A DNA stretch of 64,000 nt from Xanthomonas cissicola. Lineage in GTDB: Bacteria > Pseudomonadota > Gammaproteobacteria > Xanthomonadales > Xanthomonadaceae. The position numbers and the translations under genes were made by a program. How positions within the stretch are numbered: position 1 is the first letter of the stretch; each line of letters starts with the position of its first letter. Below are positions 44,308 to 56,458 of this stretch, piece by piece. The stretch spans positions 1 through 64,000 of the forward strand of contig NZ_VZPL01000008.1 in NCBI RefSeq assembly GCF_008801575.1, given 5' to 3'. The notes below the pieces were generated by a model that searched no databases, was not told where the DNA came from, and saw nothing but the letters and a program-made list of their open reading frames with translations.

Positions 44308-47300
44308 TCATGCCGGGCGCTCCGAGGTCGGCGCCGGGTTGATGCCGTCACGGCGTGCCGCCCGCCGCGCCCGCCATGCGCGCAGGCGCTCGCCGGCGCG
44401 TTCCATGTACAGATAAATCACCGGGGTGGTGTACAGCGTGACCAGCTGCGATAGCAGCAGGCCGCCGACGATCGCAATGCCCAGCGGGCGGCGCAGTTCC
44501 GAGCCGATGCCGGTGCCCAGCGCCAGCGGCAACGCGCCCAGCATGGCGGCAGCGGTGGTCATCATGATCGGGCGGAAGCGCAGCAGGCAGGCGCGCCGGA
44601 TCGCATCGTGCGCAGTCGCCCCCTCGCGGCGTGCGTCGATGGCGAAGTCGATCATCATGATGGCGTTCTTCTTGACGATGCCGATCAGCAGCACGATGCC
44701 GACGATGCCGTCCACCGACAGGCTCAGCCCGCACATCATCAGCGCCAGCAACGCACCGACACCGGCCGGCGGCAACGTGGAGATGATGGTCAACGGGTGG
44801 ATGTAGCTTTCGTACAACACGCCCAGCACGATGTAGATCACCACGATCGAGGCCAGCAGCAGCCACACGATGTCGGTCTGGCTGCCGGTGAATTCGGCGG
44901 CCTTGCCGACGAACTGCGCATGCACCTGGGTCGGGATCTTGAGTTCTTCGCGCGCCTTCTCGATCGCCGCCACTGCCTGCGACAACGAATGCCCCGGCGC
45001 CAGGTTGAACGAGATGGTGATGGCCGGCAGCTGCTGCTGGTGGCTCACCACCAACGGTGTGTTGGTGACCTTGGCCTCGGCCAGCGCGGCCAGCGGAATG
45101 ATGCTGCCGGCACCGACCACGATGCCGGTGTTCTGCGCGCCTACGCCGGTGGCAGTGGACGAGTTGGACGAGGTGACCTGGCCGAAGCTGGTGGCGTTGG
45201 TGCCGGTGAGCGCGCCGCTGCCGTTGCTGGCCACCGCCAGCTGGTTCATCAAGGCGGTGCTGGTGCGGAATTCCGGCGCAACTTCCAGCACGACGCGGTA
45301 CTGATTGAGCTCGGTGAAGATGGTGGAGATCTGGCGCTGGCCGAAGGAGTCGTACAGCGTGTCGTCGATGGTCTGCATCGGCACGCCGAGCATGCTGGCC
45401 TTGTCGCGGTCGATGCTCAGTTCCAGCGCACGCCCCTGGTCGGCCAGGTTGTTGTCCACGTCCGCCAGCTCGGGCAACTTGCGCATTGCCTCGGTCATGC
45501 GCCCGGCCCAGGTGGCCAGCTCGCTGCTGTCCACGTCCGAGATCGAATACTGGTATTCGGTCGCGGCCACCCGCGTGTCCAGGGTGACGTCCTGCACCGG
45601 CTTGAGGAACAAGGCCACGCCCGGAATGCCGGCCACTGCGTTCTGCAGGCGCGGCAGCACCTCGTCCAGGCCCTCGCGGTCGCCGCGCGTCTTCAGCACG
45701 ATCGACAGCTGGCCCTGGTTGAGCGTGGGGTTCATGGTGCCGGCGCCGATGAAGGCTGCCACGCCGGTCACCGCCGGGTCCTTGCGCAACGCGGCGGCCA
45801 CCGTCTGGGTGCGTTGCTCCATCTGCGGGAACGCCACGTTCTGATCGGCCTGCACCACGCCGGTGATCAGGCCGGTGTCCTGCTCGGGCAGCAAGCCCTT
45901 GGGAATGGCCACATACAGCACCACCGTCAACGCCACCGCACCGATCGCCACGGCCAGGGTCAGCGGTTGGTGGGCAAGCACCCAGTCCAGGCTGCGCTCA
46001 TAGGTGCCCACGGTGCGCGTCCACAGGTTGGTCTTGCCGGCCGCGCTCGCGCGCTCGTGCGCGTCTTCGCCTTCGGGCAAGGCATCGGGCTTGAGCAGGT
46101 AGGCGCACATCATCGGCGTCAACGTCAGCGACACCAGCATCGAGATGACCACCGCAATCGACAGCACCCACGCAAACTCGTGGAATAACCGACCGGTGAC
46201 GCCCGGCATCAACAGCAGCGGCAGGAACACCGCCACCAGCGACACGGTCAGCGACAACACGGTGAAGCCGATCTGCTTGGCGCCGATTTCGGCCGCTTCC
46301 GGCCCGCTCTTGCCCTGTTCGATGTAGCGCACGATGTTCTCGATCATCACGATCGCATCGTCGACCACGAACCCGGTCGCCACCACCAGCGCCATCAAGG
46401 AGAGGTTGTCCAGCGACATGCCGGCGAAGGCCATCACCCCGAAGGTGCCGGCCAGCGACAACGGCACCGCCACCGAGGGAATGATGGTGGCCCACAGCCG
46501 GCGCAGGAACACGAAGATCACCGCCACCACCAGCGCGATGGTCAGCACCAGGGTGAACTTCACCTCATGTACCGAGGCGCGGATGGTTTCGGTGCGGTCG
46601 GAGAACACCTCCAGATGCACATCGGCCGGCAACACCGATCGCAGCTGCGGCAGGATGTTGCGGATCTGCTCCACCGTCTGCACGATGTTGGCGCCGGGCT
46701 GGCGGCGGATCTCCAGCAGCACCGCCTGTTTGCCGTCGGCCCAGGCGGCAAGCTGATCGTTCTCCACCCCATCGACCACGTTGGCCACGTCGGCAAGCCG
46801 CACCGGGCGGCCGTCCTTGTAGCTGATGATGGTCTCGCGGTACTGCGCCGCGTCGGTGAGCTGGTCGTTGGTGCCGATACTGTAGGACTGGGTCTTGCCG
46901 TTGAGCGAGCCCTTGGGCGCACTGACGTTGGTCTGGGTCAGCGCGCTGCGCAGCGACTCCATGGTCAGGCCCATGTTCGACAGCTGCGCCGGGTTGACCT
47001 GGATGCGCACGGCAGGGCGCACGTTGCCGGCGATCGACACCAGGCCCACACCCGGCACCTGCGACAGGCGCTGGGCCAGGATCGCATCCGCATAGCGGTT
47101 GACCTCGCGCAGCGGCAGCGAATCGGAGGTGAGCTTGAGCGTGAGAATCGCCGCATCGGCCGGATTGACCCGGTTATAGACCGGTTGGTACGGCAGCGAA
47201 GAGGGCAGGGTGGCCTGGCGGATCGCCGCCTGCACGTCCTGCGAGGCGATATCGATATCGCGCTCCATCGAGAACTGCAGAATGATCGTGGACAGGCCCG

Positions 47301-47556
47301 CCGACGAATCGGAGGTCATCATCTGCAGGCCGGAAATCTGCCCGAACTGGCGCTCCAGCGGCGTGGTCACCAGCGAGGCCATGGTGGTCGCATTGGCGCC
47401 GGGGTACTGGGTGGTGACGACCAGGCTGGGCGCGTCGATTTCCGGCAATGCCGAGACCGGCAATTGACGGTAGCCCAGGATGCCCAGCAGCAGGACGCCG
47501 GCCATCAACAACGAAGTGGCGATCGGGCGGCGGATGAAGATGGTCGAAAAGCCCAC
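44308..47556 (-). CDS. mdtB: RND efflux permease, MdtB-like
   Basis: 1082 residues, second inner-membrane pump subunit, presumably forming a B2C heterotrimer with the MdtC-like partner. GTG start (VGFSTIFIRRPIATSLLMAG) with AAGGA upstream. It has the proton-relay GFVVDDAIVMIENIVRYIEQG, VALFLKPVQDV in the porter loop and the C-terminal FRPIMMTTAAAMLGALPLALG. One porter-domain insertion is Ser/Thr/Asn/Gly-rich (SNGSGALTGTNATSFGQ, then TSSNSSTATGVGAQN) and looks disordered. MdtB and MdtC share the fold but are clearly different sequences, so this is not a recent duplicate. Confidence 0.92.
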   Translation of the reverse strand: MGFSTIFIRRPIATSLLMAGVLLLGILGYRQLPVSALPEIDAPSLVVTTQYPGANATTMASLVTTPLERQFGQISGLQMMTSDSSAGLSTIILQFSMERDIDIASQDVQAAIRQATLPSSLPYQPVYNRVNPADAAILTLKLTSDSLPLREVNRYADAILAQRLSQVPGVGLVSIAGNVRPAVRIQVNPAQLSNMGLTMESLRSALTQTNVSAPKGSLNGKTQSYSIGTNDQLTDAAQYRETIISYKDGRPVRLADVANVVDGVENDQLAAWADGKQAVLLEIRRQPGANIVQTVEQIRNILPQLRSVLPADVHLEVFSDRTETIRASVHEVKFTLVLTIALVVAVIFVFLRRLWATIIPSVAVPLSLAGTFGVMAFAGMSLDNLSLMALVVATGFVVDDAIVMIENIVRYIEQGKSGPEAAEIGAKQIGFTVLSLTVSLVAVFLPLLLMPGVTGRLFHEFAWVLSIAVVISMLVSLTLTPMMCAYLLKPDALPEGEDAHERASAAGKTNLWTRTVGTYERSLDWVLAHQPLTLAVAIGAVALTVVLYVAIPKGLLPEQDTGLITGVVQADQNVAFPQMEQRTQTVAAALRKDPAVTGVAAFIGAGTMNPTLNQGQLSIVLKTRGDREGLDEVLPRLQNAVAGIPGVALFLKPVQDVTLDTRVAATEYQYSISDVDSSELATWAGRMTEAMRKLPELADVDNNLADQGRALELSIDRDKASMLGVPMQTIDDTLYDSFGQRQISTIFTELNQYRVVLEVAPEFRTSTALMNQLAVASNGSGALTGTNATSFGQVTSSNSSTATGVGAQNTGIVVGAGSIIPLAALAEAKVTNTPLVVSHQQQLPAITISFNLAPGHSLSQAVAAIEKAREELKIPTQVHAQFVGKAAEFTGSQTDIVWLLLASIVVIYIVLGVLYESYIHPLTIISTLPPAGVGALLALMMCGLSLSVDGIVGIVLLIGIVKKNAIMMIDFAIDARREGATAHDAIRRACLLRFRPIMMTTAAAMLGALPLALGTGIGSELRRPLGIAIVGGLLLSQLVTLYTTPVIYLYMERAGERLRAWRARRAARRDGINPAPTSERPA

Positions 47557-47649
47557 GGGGGGTGTCCTTGCTGAAGACGTCAGGCGAAGCCGGCGCATGC
47601 AGCGCCGGCGCACATCGGCGACGGAGGTTCCGTCGCCGATGGTCGAGAA

Positions 47650-48894
47650 TTAGCGCGGACCGCCGCCACGACGGCCGCCGGGGCCACCACCACGGCTCTG
47701 TTTGTCCTTCGCGGCCTTGAGTTCGGCCTCGGTCGGTTCCGGCGGCGTCTCGCCCGGCTTGAGCGCGCTGACCTTGCTGCCCGGTTTCAGGCGGAACTGG
47801 CCTTCGGTCACCACCCGCTCGCCGGGCTTGAGGCCCTTGGTGATCTGCACATGGCTGTCGTCCACTTCCACGCCCTGCACCACGGTGCGCATCTGTGCGG
47901 TGTTGTCGCTGCCCACCACGTACACGTAATCACCGTCAGGGCCGCGCTGCACCGACTGGGACGGCACCACGGTACCGCCGGCGATGGTGCGCAGCTGCAG
48001 GCGCACATTGACGAACTGGCCCGGCCATAGCGCGTTGTCGGTGTTGTTGAAGATCGCGCGTGCGCCGAAGGTGCCGCTGTCGGCGGAGATGCGGTTGTCG
48101 ATCACATCCAGCTTGCCGTCGCTGCTGATCACATGCGCATCGCCGCGATCCAGTGCCGCCACGGCCAGTGGCGCCGCCGTCTGACCGGTACGCACTGCCT
48201 GCAACTCACGCTCGGGCAGGTTGAAAGACACGTAGATCGGGCGGATCTGGGTCAGGGTGACGATCGTGGAGCTGCTGGTGACGATGTTGCCCACGTCCAC
48301 GCCACGGATGCCGGCGATGCCGTCGATCGGCGCAGTGACGCGGGTGAACTGCAATTGCACCTGCGCCGAGCGCATCTGCGCATCGTTGGCCGCAACCGCG
48401 GCCTCGTACTGGGCCACCTGGTTGCGTTGGGTATCCAGATCCGTGCGCGAGACATACTGCTTGTAGGCCGGGTCGTTGGAACGCTGGTAATTCACCCGCG
48501 AGGTCGCCAACAGCGCCTGGTTCTGGCGTTTGGCCGCCAGTGCCTGATCGTAGCTGGCCTGCAGCGTGCGCGGATCGATCTGCGCCAGCAGATCGCCCTT
48601 CTTCACTTCCTGGCCTTCCTTGAAATTCAGGCTCATCAGCTGGCCGCCCACCTGCGGGCTGACCGTGACCGTATTGAGCGCGGTGACCGTACCCAGCGCG
48701 CTGGCATAGACCGGAACGTCCTGCGTGGTGGCCGCCACCACCGTCACCGGTACCGGGCCGCTGTTCTCCGGGTCATTGCCGTCCGGCGCGCCTGCGCGCT
48801 TGCCGTGATTGCCCCCACCCATCATCCGCACTGCGACGAACACCACGACGAGCACCGCGACAACCAGCAGCGTGACCTTCCAAAAACGCGACAT
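47650..48894 (-). CDS. mdtA: RND membrane fusion protein, MdtA-like
   Basis: Periplasmic adaptor joining pump and outer-membrane channel. 414 residues: an N-terminal anchor helix (WKVTLLVVAVLVVVFVAVRMM), lipoyl half-motif GQLMSLNFKEGQEVKKGDLLAQIDP, a coiled-coil hairpin of about 90 residues, lipoyl return (TRVTAPIDGIAGIRGVDVGN), a beta-barrel (PIYVSFNLPERELQAVR) and the membrane-proximal domain. The tail is a Gly/Arg-rich stretch (SRGGGPGGRRGGGPR) not usual for the family. AGGAG precedes the ATG. First gene of the efflux operon, divergent from the M20 peptidase gene. Confidence 0.92.
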   Translation of the reverse strand: MSRFWKVTLLVVAVLVVVFVAVRMMGGGNHGKRAGAPDGNDPENSGPVPVTVVAATTQDVPVYASALGTVTALNTVTVSPQVGGQLMSLNFKEGQEVKKGDLLAQIDPRTLQASYDQALAAKRQNQALLATSRVNYQRSNDPAYKQYVSRTDLDTQRNQVAQYEAAVAANDAQMRSAQVQLQFTRVTAPIDGIAGIRGVDVGNIVTSSSTIVTLTQIRPIYVSFNLPERELQAVRTGQTAAPLAVAALDRGDAHVISSDGKLDVIDNRISADSGTFGARAIFNNTDNALWPGQFVNVRLQLRTIAGGTVVPSQSVQRGPDGDYVYVVGSDNTAQMRTVVQGVEVDDSHVQITKGLKPGERVVTEGQFRLKPGSKVSALKPGETPPEPTEAELKAAKDKQSRGGGPGGRRGGGPR

Positions 48895-48981
48895 GCGACA
48901 ACTCCTGAGGGCGGGCCGGGCGCGTGGATGCGACCGTGGGGGCGGCTGTGCAAAGCATATCGTTGCGCTCTCCCAATTGAG

Positions 48982-48997
48982 CGTTACTGAAGTAACG
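48982..48997. promoter_or_regulatory. 16-bp palindromic operator candidate for the efflux operon
   Basis: CGTTACTGAAGTAACG is a perfect 7-bp inverted repeat with a 2-base centre, partly extended by GAGC and GCTC on either side. It lies 88 bases upstream of mdtA and 157 upstream of the divergent peptidase start. Size and symmetry suit a TetR- or MarR-type repressor, but no such regulator gene is next to the operon. Confidence 0.55.
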
Positions 48998-49153
48998 GCT
49001 CGGCTGGCGAAACGACCGCAACGGTCACACTTGCACTGCAGCGGCAACGCGCCACGGCGACCGCGGTTGACCGCCGGGCTGAATCGGGCCCCACTACAGC
49101 CCATCCGGCACGCGCCTGCACTACATTAGGCAACCATCTTTTGAGGATTGCCG

Positions 49154-50461
49154 ATGCGCCCCTCCCGCTTGCTGACCAGCGCGCTGCTGCTCGCCCTGCC
49201 CATGCTCGCCACCGCGCAGACTGCGCAGCGGCCCGACGTTCAGGCCGCTGCCGCCCCGCTGCAGGCCAAGGTGGTGCAGTGGCGCCGCGACTTCCACCAG
49301 CACCCGGAGTTGTCCAACCGCGAGGAGCGCACGGCCGCCACCGTGGCCGCGCAGCTGCGCAAGCTGGGCCTCAAGCCGCGCACCGGCATCGCCCATCACG
49401 GCGTGGTTGCCATCATCAAGGGCGCCAAGCCGGGGCCGAAGATCGCGCTGCGTGCGGACATGGACGCGCTGCCGGTGACAGAGCAGACCGGGCTGCCGTT
49501 CGCTTCCAAGGCCACTGCCGAATACCGCGGCGAGCAGGTCGGGGTGATGCATGCCTGCGGCCACGATGCGCACACCGCCATCCTGCTCGGCGTGGCCGAA
49601 GCGCTGGTGGGCATGCGCGAGCAGTTGCCCGGCGAGGTGATGCTGATCTTCCAGCCCTCCGAAGAAGGCGCCCCAGGCAACGAAGAGGGCGGCGCCTCGC
49701 TGATGCTCAAGGAAGGCCTGTTTGCCGACTTCAAGCCGCAGGCGGTGTTCGGCCTGCATGTGTTCTCCAGCGTGCAGGCCGGCAAGATCGCGGTGCGCAG
49801 CGGCCCGCTGATGGCGGCCTCGGACCGCTTCGCGATCAAGATGATCGGCCGCCAGACCCATGGCTCGGCGCCGTGGAACGGCATCGACCCGATCGTGGCC
49901 AGCGCCGACATGATCGGCGCCGCGCAAACGGTGATCAGCCGCCGCGCCAACCTGTCCAAGCAGCCGGCGGTGCTCAGCTTCGGCGCGATCAAGGGCGGCA
50001 TCCGCTACAACATCATCCCCGACGATGTGGAAATGGTCGGCACCATCCGCACCTTCGACGAGGGCATGCGCCAGCAGATCTTTGCCGATCTCAAGAACGT
50101 GGCCGAACACACCGCCGCCGCGCATGGGGCCAAGGTCCAGGCGCAGGTGCCGGATCAGCCGGGCAATCCGGCCACTGTCAACGACCCCGCACTGACGGCC
50201 AGGATGCTGCCAAGCCTGCAGGCCGTGGTGGGTGCCGACAATGTGTACGAACCGCCGTTGCAGATGGGCGCTGAAGATTTCTCGTTCTACGCCCAGCAGG
50301 TTCCGTCGATGTTCTTCTTCGTCGGCTCCACCGCCAAGGGTATCGACCCGGCCACCGCACCCAGCAACCATTCGCCGCAGTTCCTGCTGGACGAGTCGTC
50401 GCTGGATGTGGGCTTGCGCGCGCTGTTGCAGGTGTCGCTGGATTATCTGCAGCAGGGGTGA
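49154..50461 (+). CDS. Exported M20-family amidohydrolase
   Basis: 435 residues with a signal peptide (LLTSALLLALPMLATA). A di-metal hydrolase of the IAA-amino acid hydrolase/hippuricase (M20D) type: RRDFHQHPELS, ALRADMDALPV, the Cys/His cluster HACGHDAHTA, EEGAPGNEEGG with the catalytic Glu, the dimer-domain RQTHGSAPWNGIDP and GAEDFSFYAQ near the end. It cleaves N-acyl amino acids or peptides, and its periplasmic placement suggests scavenging. AGGA precedes the ATG. Confidence 0.92.
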   Translation: MRPSRLLTSALLLALPMLATAQTAQRPDVQAAAAPLQAKVVQWRRDFHQHPELSNREERTAATVAAQLRKLGLKPRTGIAHHGVVAIIKGAKPGPKIALRADMDALPVTEQTGLPFASKATAEYRGEQVGVMHACGHDAHTAILLGVAEALVGMREQLPGEVMLIFQPSEEGAPGNEEGGASLMLKEGLFADFKPQAVFGLHVFSSVQAGKIAVRSGPLMAASDRFAIKMIGRQTHGSAPWNGIDPIVASADMIGAAQTVISRRANLSKQPAVLSFGAIKGGIRYNIIPDDVEMVGTIRTFDEGMRQQIFADLKNVAEHTAAAHGAKVQAQVPDQPGNPATVNDPALTARMLPSLQAVVGADNVYEPPLQMGAEDFSFYAQQVPSMFFFVGSTAKGIDPATAPSNHSPQFLLDESSLDVGLRALLQVSLDYLQQG

Positions 50462-50462
50462 T

Positions 50463-50498
50463 GGGGAATGGGGAATCGTCCGTGGCTGGGCGATTCCC
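50463..50498. repeat. GGGAATC inverted repeat after the M20 peptidase
   Basis: GGGGAATGGGGAATCG (50463-50478) and CGATTCCC (50491-50498) can pair with a 12-base loop. It begins one base after the stop codon, like the copies at ctaE and tsaD. Confidence 0.75.
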
Positions 50499-50618
50499 GC
50501 TTTCGCTGGTTGGGCCGGTGGCTCGATTCTAGAGCGGCGATCTTCGGGTTTTCCATTCGCTCTCTGTCACGCGTTGCCATACACCTCACGGCCAGCCCGT
50601 GCGGCCTAAAATGGCGAC

Positions 50619-51434
50619 ATGAATACCCCAGAAGATTCCACCCTCGGTCGTGAGGTCGCCTATCCGAGCGGCTACGACCCGTCGTTGCTGTTTCCGATTC
50701 CGCGTGCGGCCGGGCGCCAGGCCATCGGGCTGACTGGTGACCTGCCGTTTATCGGCCGCGATCGCTGGCACGCCTACGAACTCAGCTGGCTCGATGCACA
50801 GGGCAAGCCCTGCGTAGCCACCGCCACCTTGCACGTGCCCTGCGATTCGCCCTCGTTGATCGAATCCAAGTCGCTCAAGCTGTATCTCAACTCGCTCAAC
50901 GCCACCCGCTTCAACAGCGCCGAAGCGGTGCGCACGCGCATTGCGACCGACCTGTCCACGCGCGCCGGTGCCGATGTGGCGGTAGAGTTCGGCCTGCCGC
51001 CGATCGATGCGGTGGGCGAGGGCGAATCGATCGACGCGCTGGATGTCAGCATCGACGATTACGGCCCGCCGAACGCGACCTATCTCTGCGCGCATGCGCA
51101 GCCAGTGGTGGAAGAAGTGCTGACCTCGGCCTTGCTCAAATCCAATTGCCCGGTGACTGGCCAGCCGGACTGGGCCAGCCTCACCTTGCGTTACCGCGGC
51201 GCACCGATCGATCGCGAGGGATTGCTGCGTTATCTGGTGAGTTTCCGCGACCACGCCGAGTTTCATGAGCAATGCGTCGAGCGCATCTTCAACGACGTGC
51301 TGACGCAGTGCGCGCCGCAGTGGCTGCTGGTGGAAGCGCGCTACACACGTCGTGGCGGCCTGGACATCAATCCGCTGCGCAGCTCGGCCAGTGTCCCGAC
51401 GCCGCTGTCGATTTTCCGCGACCTGCGTCAGTAG
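50619..51434 (+). CDS. queF: NADPH-dependent 7-cyano-7-deazaguanine reductase
   Basis: Reduces preQ0 to preQ1 in queuosine synthesis. 271 residues, the long (bimodular, E. coli-like) QueF. It has [13 protein letters not shown] in the N-terminal half, the nucleophile Cys177 in [15 protein letters not shown], and the [15 protein letters not shown] block with catalytic Asp and His. No other queuosine genes are adjacent, and no preQ1 riboswitch is apparent in the short leader. Confidence 0.96.
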   Translation: MNTPEDSTLGREVAYPSGYDPSLLFPIPRAAGRQAIGLTGDLPFIGRDRWHAYELSWLDAQGKPCVATATLHVPCDSPSLIESKSLKLYLNSLNATRFNSAEAVRTRIATDLSTRAGADVAVEFGLPPIDAVGEGESIDALDVSIDDYGPPNATYLCAHAQPVVEEVLTSALLKSNCPVTGQPDWASLTLRYRGAPIDREGLLRYLVSFRDHAEFHEQCVERIFNDVLTQCAPQWLLVEARYTRRGGLDINPLRSSASVPTPLSIFRDLRQ

Positions 51435-51536
51435 ATCGCGCTCATGCGGGATCGCGCGGGCTTCACGGCGGCGCGATCCATGCTTAACAGCGCCCCGCGC
51501 ACCCTGCTGACACCGCGATGCACAGGGATTGCAGCA

Positions 51537-51830
51537 ATGAGTGTCGACAAGAAGGCAGATTTCTCCAACGTCACCTCATCGGTCGATAGCACCGCCGAGG
51601 TGACGCCTGCGCCCGATTTTTCCAACGTGCGCACCAGTGTACAAAGCACCGCACAGCTCGTTGAAGAATCGGTGACCGTCCAGGCCGGCGACAGCCTCTC
51701 CAGTATTGCCAAGCGCCATCTAGGCGACGGCAATCTGTGGCCACGTATTTTCGAAGCCAACCGCGAAACGCTGCAGGACCCGGACAAGATCTTTCCCGGG
51801 CAGGTGCTGCGCTTGCCCGCAAAGTCGTAA
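51537..51830 (+). CDS. Small LysM-domain protein
   Basis: 97 residues without a signal peptide. The N-terminal half contains a short internal repeat (DFSNVTSSVDSTAEV / DFSNVRTSVQSTAQL). The C-terminal half is one LysM domain (VTVQAGDSLSSIAKRHLGDGNLWPRIFEANRETL, then PGQVLRLP). It resembles YgaU/Kbp-type proteins, which are cytoplasmic or periplasmic K+-binding LysM proteins. The BON domain of those is missing. Confidence 0.85.
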   Translation: MSVDKKADFSNVTSSVDSTAEVTPAPDFSNVRTSVQSTAQLVEESVTVQAGDSLSSIAKRHLGDGNLWPRIFEANRETLQDPDKIFPGQVLRLPAKS

Positions 51831-51934
51831 CGGCGGGTCGGCTTCCAGTCGCTGGCGGCAACGTCATTCAACAAACCCAGAAACCAACTCGAACACTGCC
51901 ACTGCAGGCGTTCTGGCTACCGGAGAATCGATTT

Positions 51935-52491
51935 ATGCGTACTACCTCTGTTTCGAGCAGCTTGGCCCTGGCGTTGGCGGGCGTTCTCGCCGTGTCTGGC
52001 TGCAGCAAGAAGGCCGACGACGACAGCGTTTCCAAAGACCCCACTTCCGGTGCCGCGACCGAAGCGATGCCGGCCCGGCCGCCACCCCGCCGGCGAGCGA
52101 TCAGGCAGCCCAGGGCAGCGCAACCGGTGCGGCCAGCACCGATGGCGGTGCTGCGACGGGTAGCGCAGTGACGGTGTCCAGCGTGGCCGTCGGCACCCAG
52201 GCCGCAGCCGACAAGACGGTGACCCCGGGGACCAGTGTCGGCAGCAAAGACACCATCATCGTCTCGGTCAAGACGGACGGCAGCGCGAGCAACGTGGCCG
52301 TATCGGCAAAGCTGACCTACCAGGATGGCCAGGTGGCTGGCGAACAGAACGCGACGTTGAACACCACCGGTGCCGAAACCACCAACCTGAGCTTCAGCAA
52401 GCCCGATGGCTGGCCGGCCGGCACCTACACCGCGCAGGTCATGGTGGACGGCAAGCCTGCAGGCAATCCGCAGACCATCACCGTCAAGTAA
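51935..52491 (+). pseudogene. Frameshifted lipoprotein gene
   Basis: The reading starts MRTTSVSSSLALALAGVLAVSGCSKK, a lipoprotein signal with Cys23, and runs in frame to about 52064 (GAATEA). After GAAGC the sensible sequence continues one frame over (DAGPAATPPASDQAAQG, then TVSSVAVGTQAAADKTVT) and ends at 52491 with a beta-sandwich-like domain (AGTYTAQVMVDGKP). Without the shift the first frame ends in an Arg/Pro-rich artefact at 52171. A single missing base near 52064-52066 explains it: restoring one gives a 185-residue lipoprotein. This may be a real mutation or a sequencing error. Confidence 0.8.
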
Positions 52492-55077
<2,586 letters not shown>

Positions 55078-55116
55078 GTCGCCGCGCCGCCTGCTGTCTC
55101 CGCATGTCGTCTGCAG

Positions 55117-55144
55117 GGCCCGTCTCGGAAGAGACGGGCCTTTT
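55117..55144 (+). terminator. Rho-independent terminator of icd
   Basis: A perfect 10-bp stem GGCCCGTCTC / GAGACGGGCC with a GGAA tetraloop and TTTT, 40 bases after the stop codon. The convergent small gene ends 5 bases beyond. Confidence 0.95.
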
Positions 55145-55148
55145 CGTT

Positions 55149-55409
55149 TCAGCGAAACGGCGACAATCCCGTCACGCCACGCAGCAGGCGTCGGCTGAGC
55201 CGCGCCATGCGTCGCTCGCGCCGGGTTTGCGAAGGCGGATCGGTCATCGTCTGCACGTTTGGCTGTGGCCGCACGGGAGATCCAAGCGATTCCATTGCGG
55301 TGTGCCGTTGCATCGCCTCCACCGCCGTGTCCGGTTCCGCCAGGCGCTGGGCCAGCGCCACATCGGCAATGTGGCCGTGCTGAAACAACAGTTCGCTAAA
55401 GATGCGCAT
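55149..55409 (-). CDS. Small protein divergent from the LysR gene, unknown
   Basis: 86 residues: MRIFSELLFQHGHIADVALAQRLAEPD..., a helical N-terminal half and a strongly basic C-terminus (RRERRMARLSRRLLRG). The ATG is preceded by an excellent GGAGGT, which is the main argument that it is real. It is divergent from the LysR regulator with about 100 bases between starts, the usual arrangement for a regulator and its target. No domain recognised. Confidence 0.65.
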   Translation of the reverse strand: MRIFSELLFQHGHIADVALAQRLAEPDTAVEAMQRHTAMESLGSPVRPQPNVQTMTDPPSQTRRERRMARLSRRLLRGVTGLSPFR

Positions 55410-55510
55410 GACCCACCTCCACTTGAGTGGAATCCACAGTAGGCGCAGGCTAGGGGAGGTAAAAGCGAGGCTTTTACAAGTAAGTATTGAATTCCATTCA
55501 AGGGTTGGCC

Positions 55511-56458
55511 ATGTCGCGTCCGCCGCTTCACGCATTGCAAGGCTTCGTCAGCGCGGTACGCCTGGGTAACCTGTCGCGCGCCGCTTGCGCGATGCATCTG
55601 ACCGTCAGCGCACTTAGTCATCAGATGCGCGCGCTCGAACAACGGCTGGGATATCCGCTGCTGCAACGGCATGCGCGCGGCGTCACCGCCACGCCGCAGG
55701 GCCAACAACTGCTCGAGCGCATCGCACCGCATCTGGACGCCATCGTCGAGGCGTTCGAGCCCTTCGGTGCGCGTCGCGAAGACACCCTGACGCTGAGTCT
55801 CACGCCGTCGATGGCATCGGCCTGGCTGGTGCCGCGCCTGGGCGAATTTCTGGCAAGTCATCCCACCATCGAAATCAACCTGCTGTCGAGCGAGCGGCTG
55901 GTGGATTTCGAGCGCCAGCAGCAAGTGGATGCCGCCATGCGTATCGGCGCCGGGCAATGGCCTGGCGTCATCGCCGAGCCATTGTTCGACGAATGGCTGG
56001 TGCCCATGGCTAGCCCGGCCCTGATCGCCCGCATGGGCGGCGTGGAGGCGCCACCCTTGCATCAGTGGCCACTGCTGGGCGACCCGGATGACGCCTGGTC
56101 GCGCTGGTTCGCGGCGTTCGGCGGCGATGTGCCGCGACGCTATGTCGCCGTGCTCGACGAATCGGAGGCACACCATCGTGCCGCGCTGGATGGCGTCGGC
56201 GTCGCACTGGGGCGCGTGACGCGCGCGCGTCTGTTGCTGGCGTCCGGTCAGCTGGTGGCGTTGTCCACGCAACGGCTCAAGACCAGTTGGTCGCATTACC
56301 TGGTGTATCCGCCGCGTTCCAGCACCCATGGCGGGTTTCTCGCGTTTCGCACCTGGCTACAGGGCCAGGCGCGCGAACACGCCGCGCATGCGCAACAGGC
56401 GACCGCCACGCCATTGGCCGCGCGCCGCCGCAAGCGCTCCGGGACACCGTCGCCATGA
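55511..56458 (+). CDS. LysR-family transcriptional regulator (GcvA-like)
   Basis: 315 residues. The N-terminal winged helix-turn-helix ([20 protein letters not shown], then [19 protein letters not shown]) is followed by the periplasmic-binding-like effector domain ([43 protein letters not shown]). The phrasing is that of the GcvA/AmpR subgroup. The C-terminus is a basic, probably disordered tail. It overlaps aceK by 4 bases (ATGA) and is divergent from the small gene, so likely targets are that gene, itself and aceK. Effector unknown. Confidence 0.93.
   Translation: MSRPPLHALQGFVSAVRLGNLSRAACAMHLTVSALSHQMRALEQRLGYPLLQRHARGVTATPQGQQLLERIAPHLDAIVEAFEPFGARREDTLTLSLTPSMASAWLVPRLGEFLASHPTIEINLLSSERLVDFERQQQVDAAMRIGAGQWPGVIAEPLFDEWLVPMASPALIARMGGVEAPPLHQWPLLGDPDDAWSRWFAAFGGDVPRRYVAVLDESEAHHRAALDGVGVALGRVTRARLLLASGQLVALSTQRLKTSWSHYLVYPPRSSTHGGFLAFRTWLQGQAREHAAHAQQATATPLAARRRKRSGTPSP

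Noticed and set aside
50529-50540. Possible third copy of the inverted-repeat element (TAGAGCG near 50531)
   Set aside because: Only about seven bases match and there is no partner end within 300 bases.
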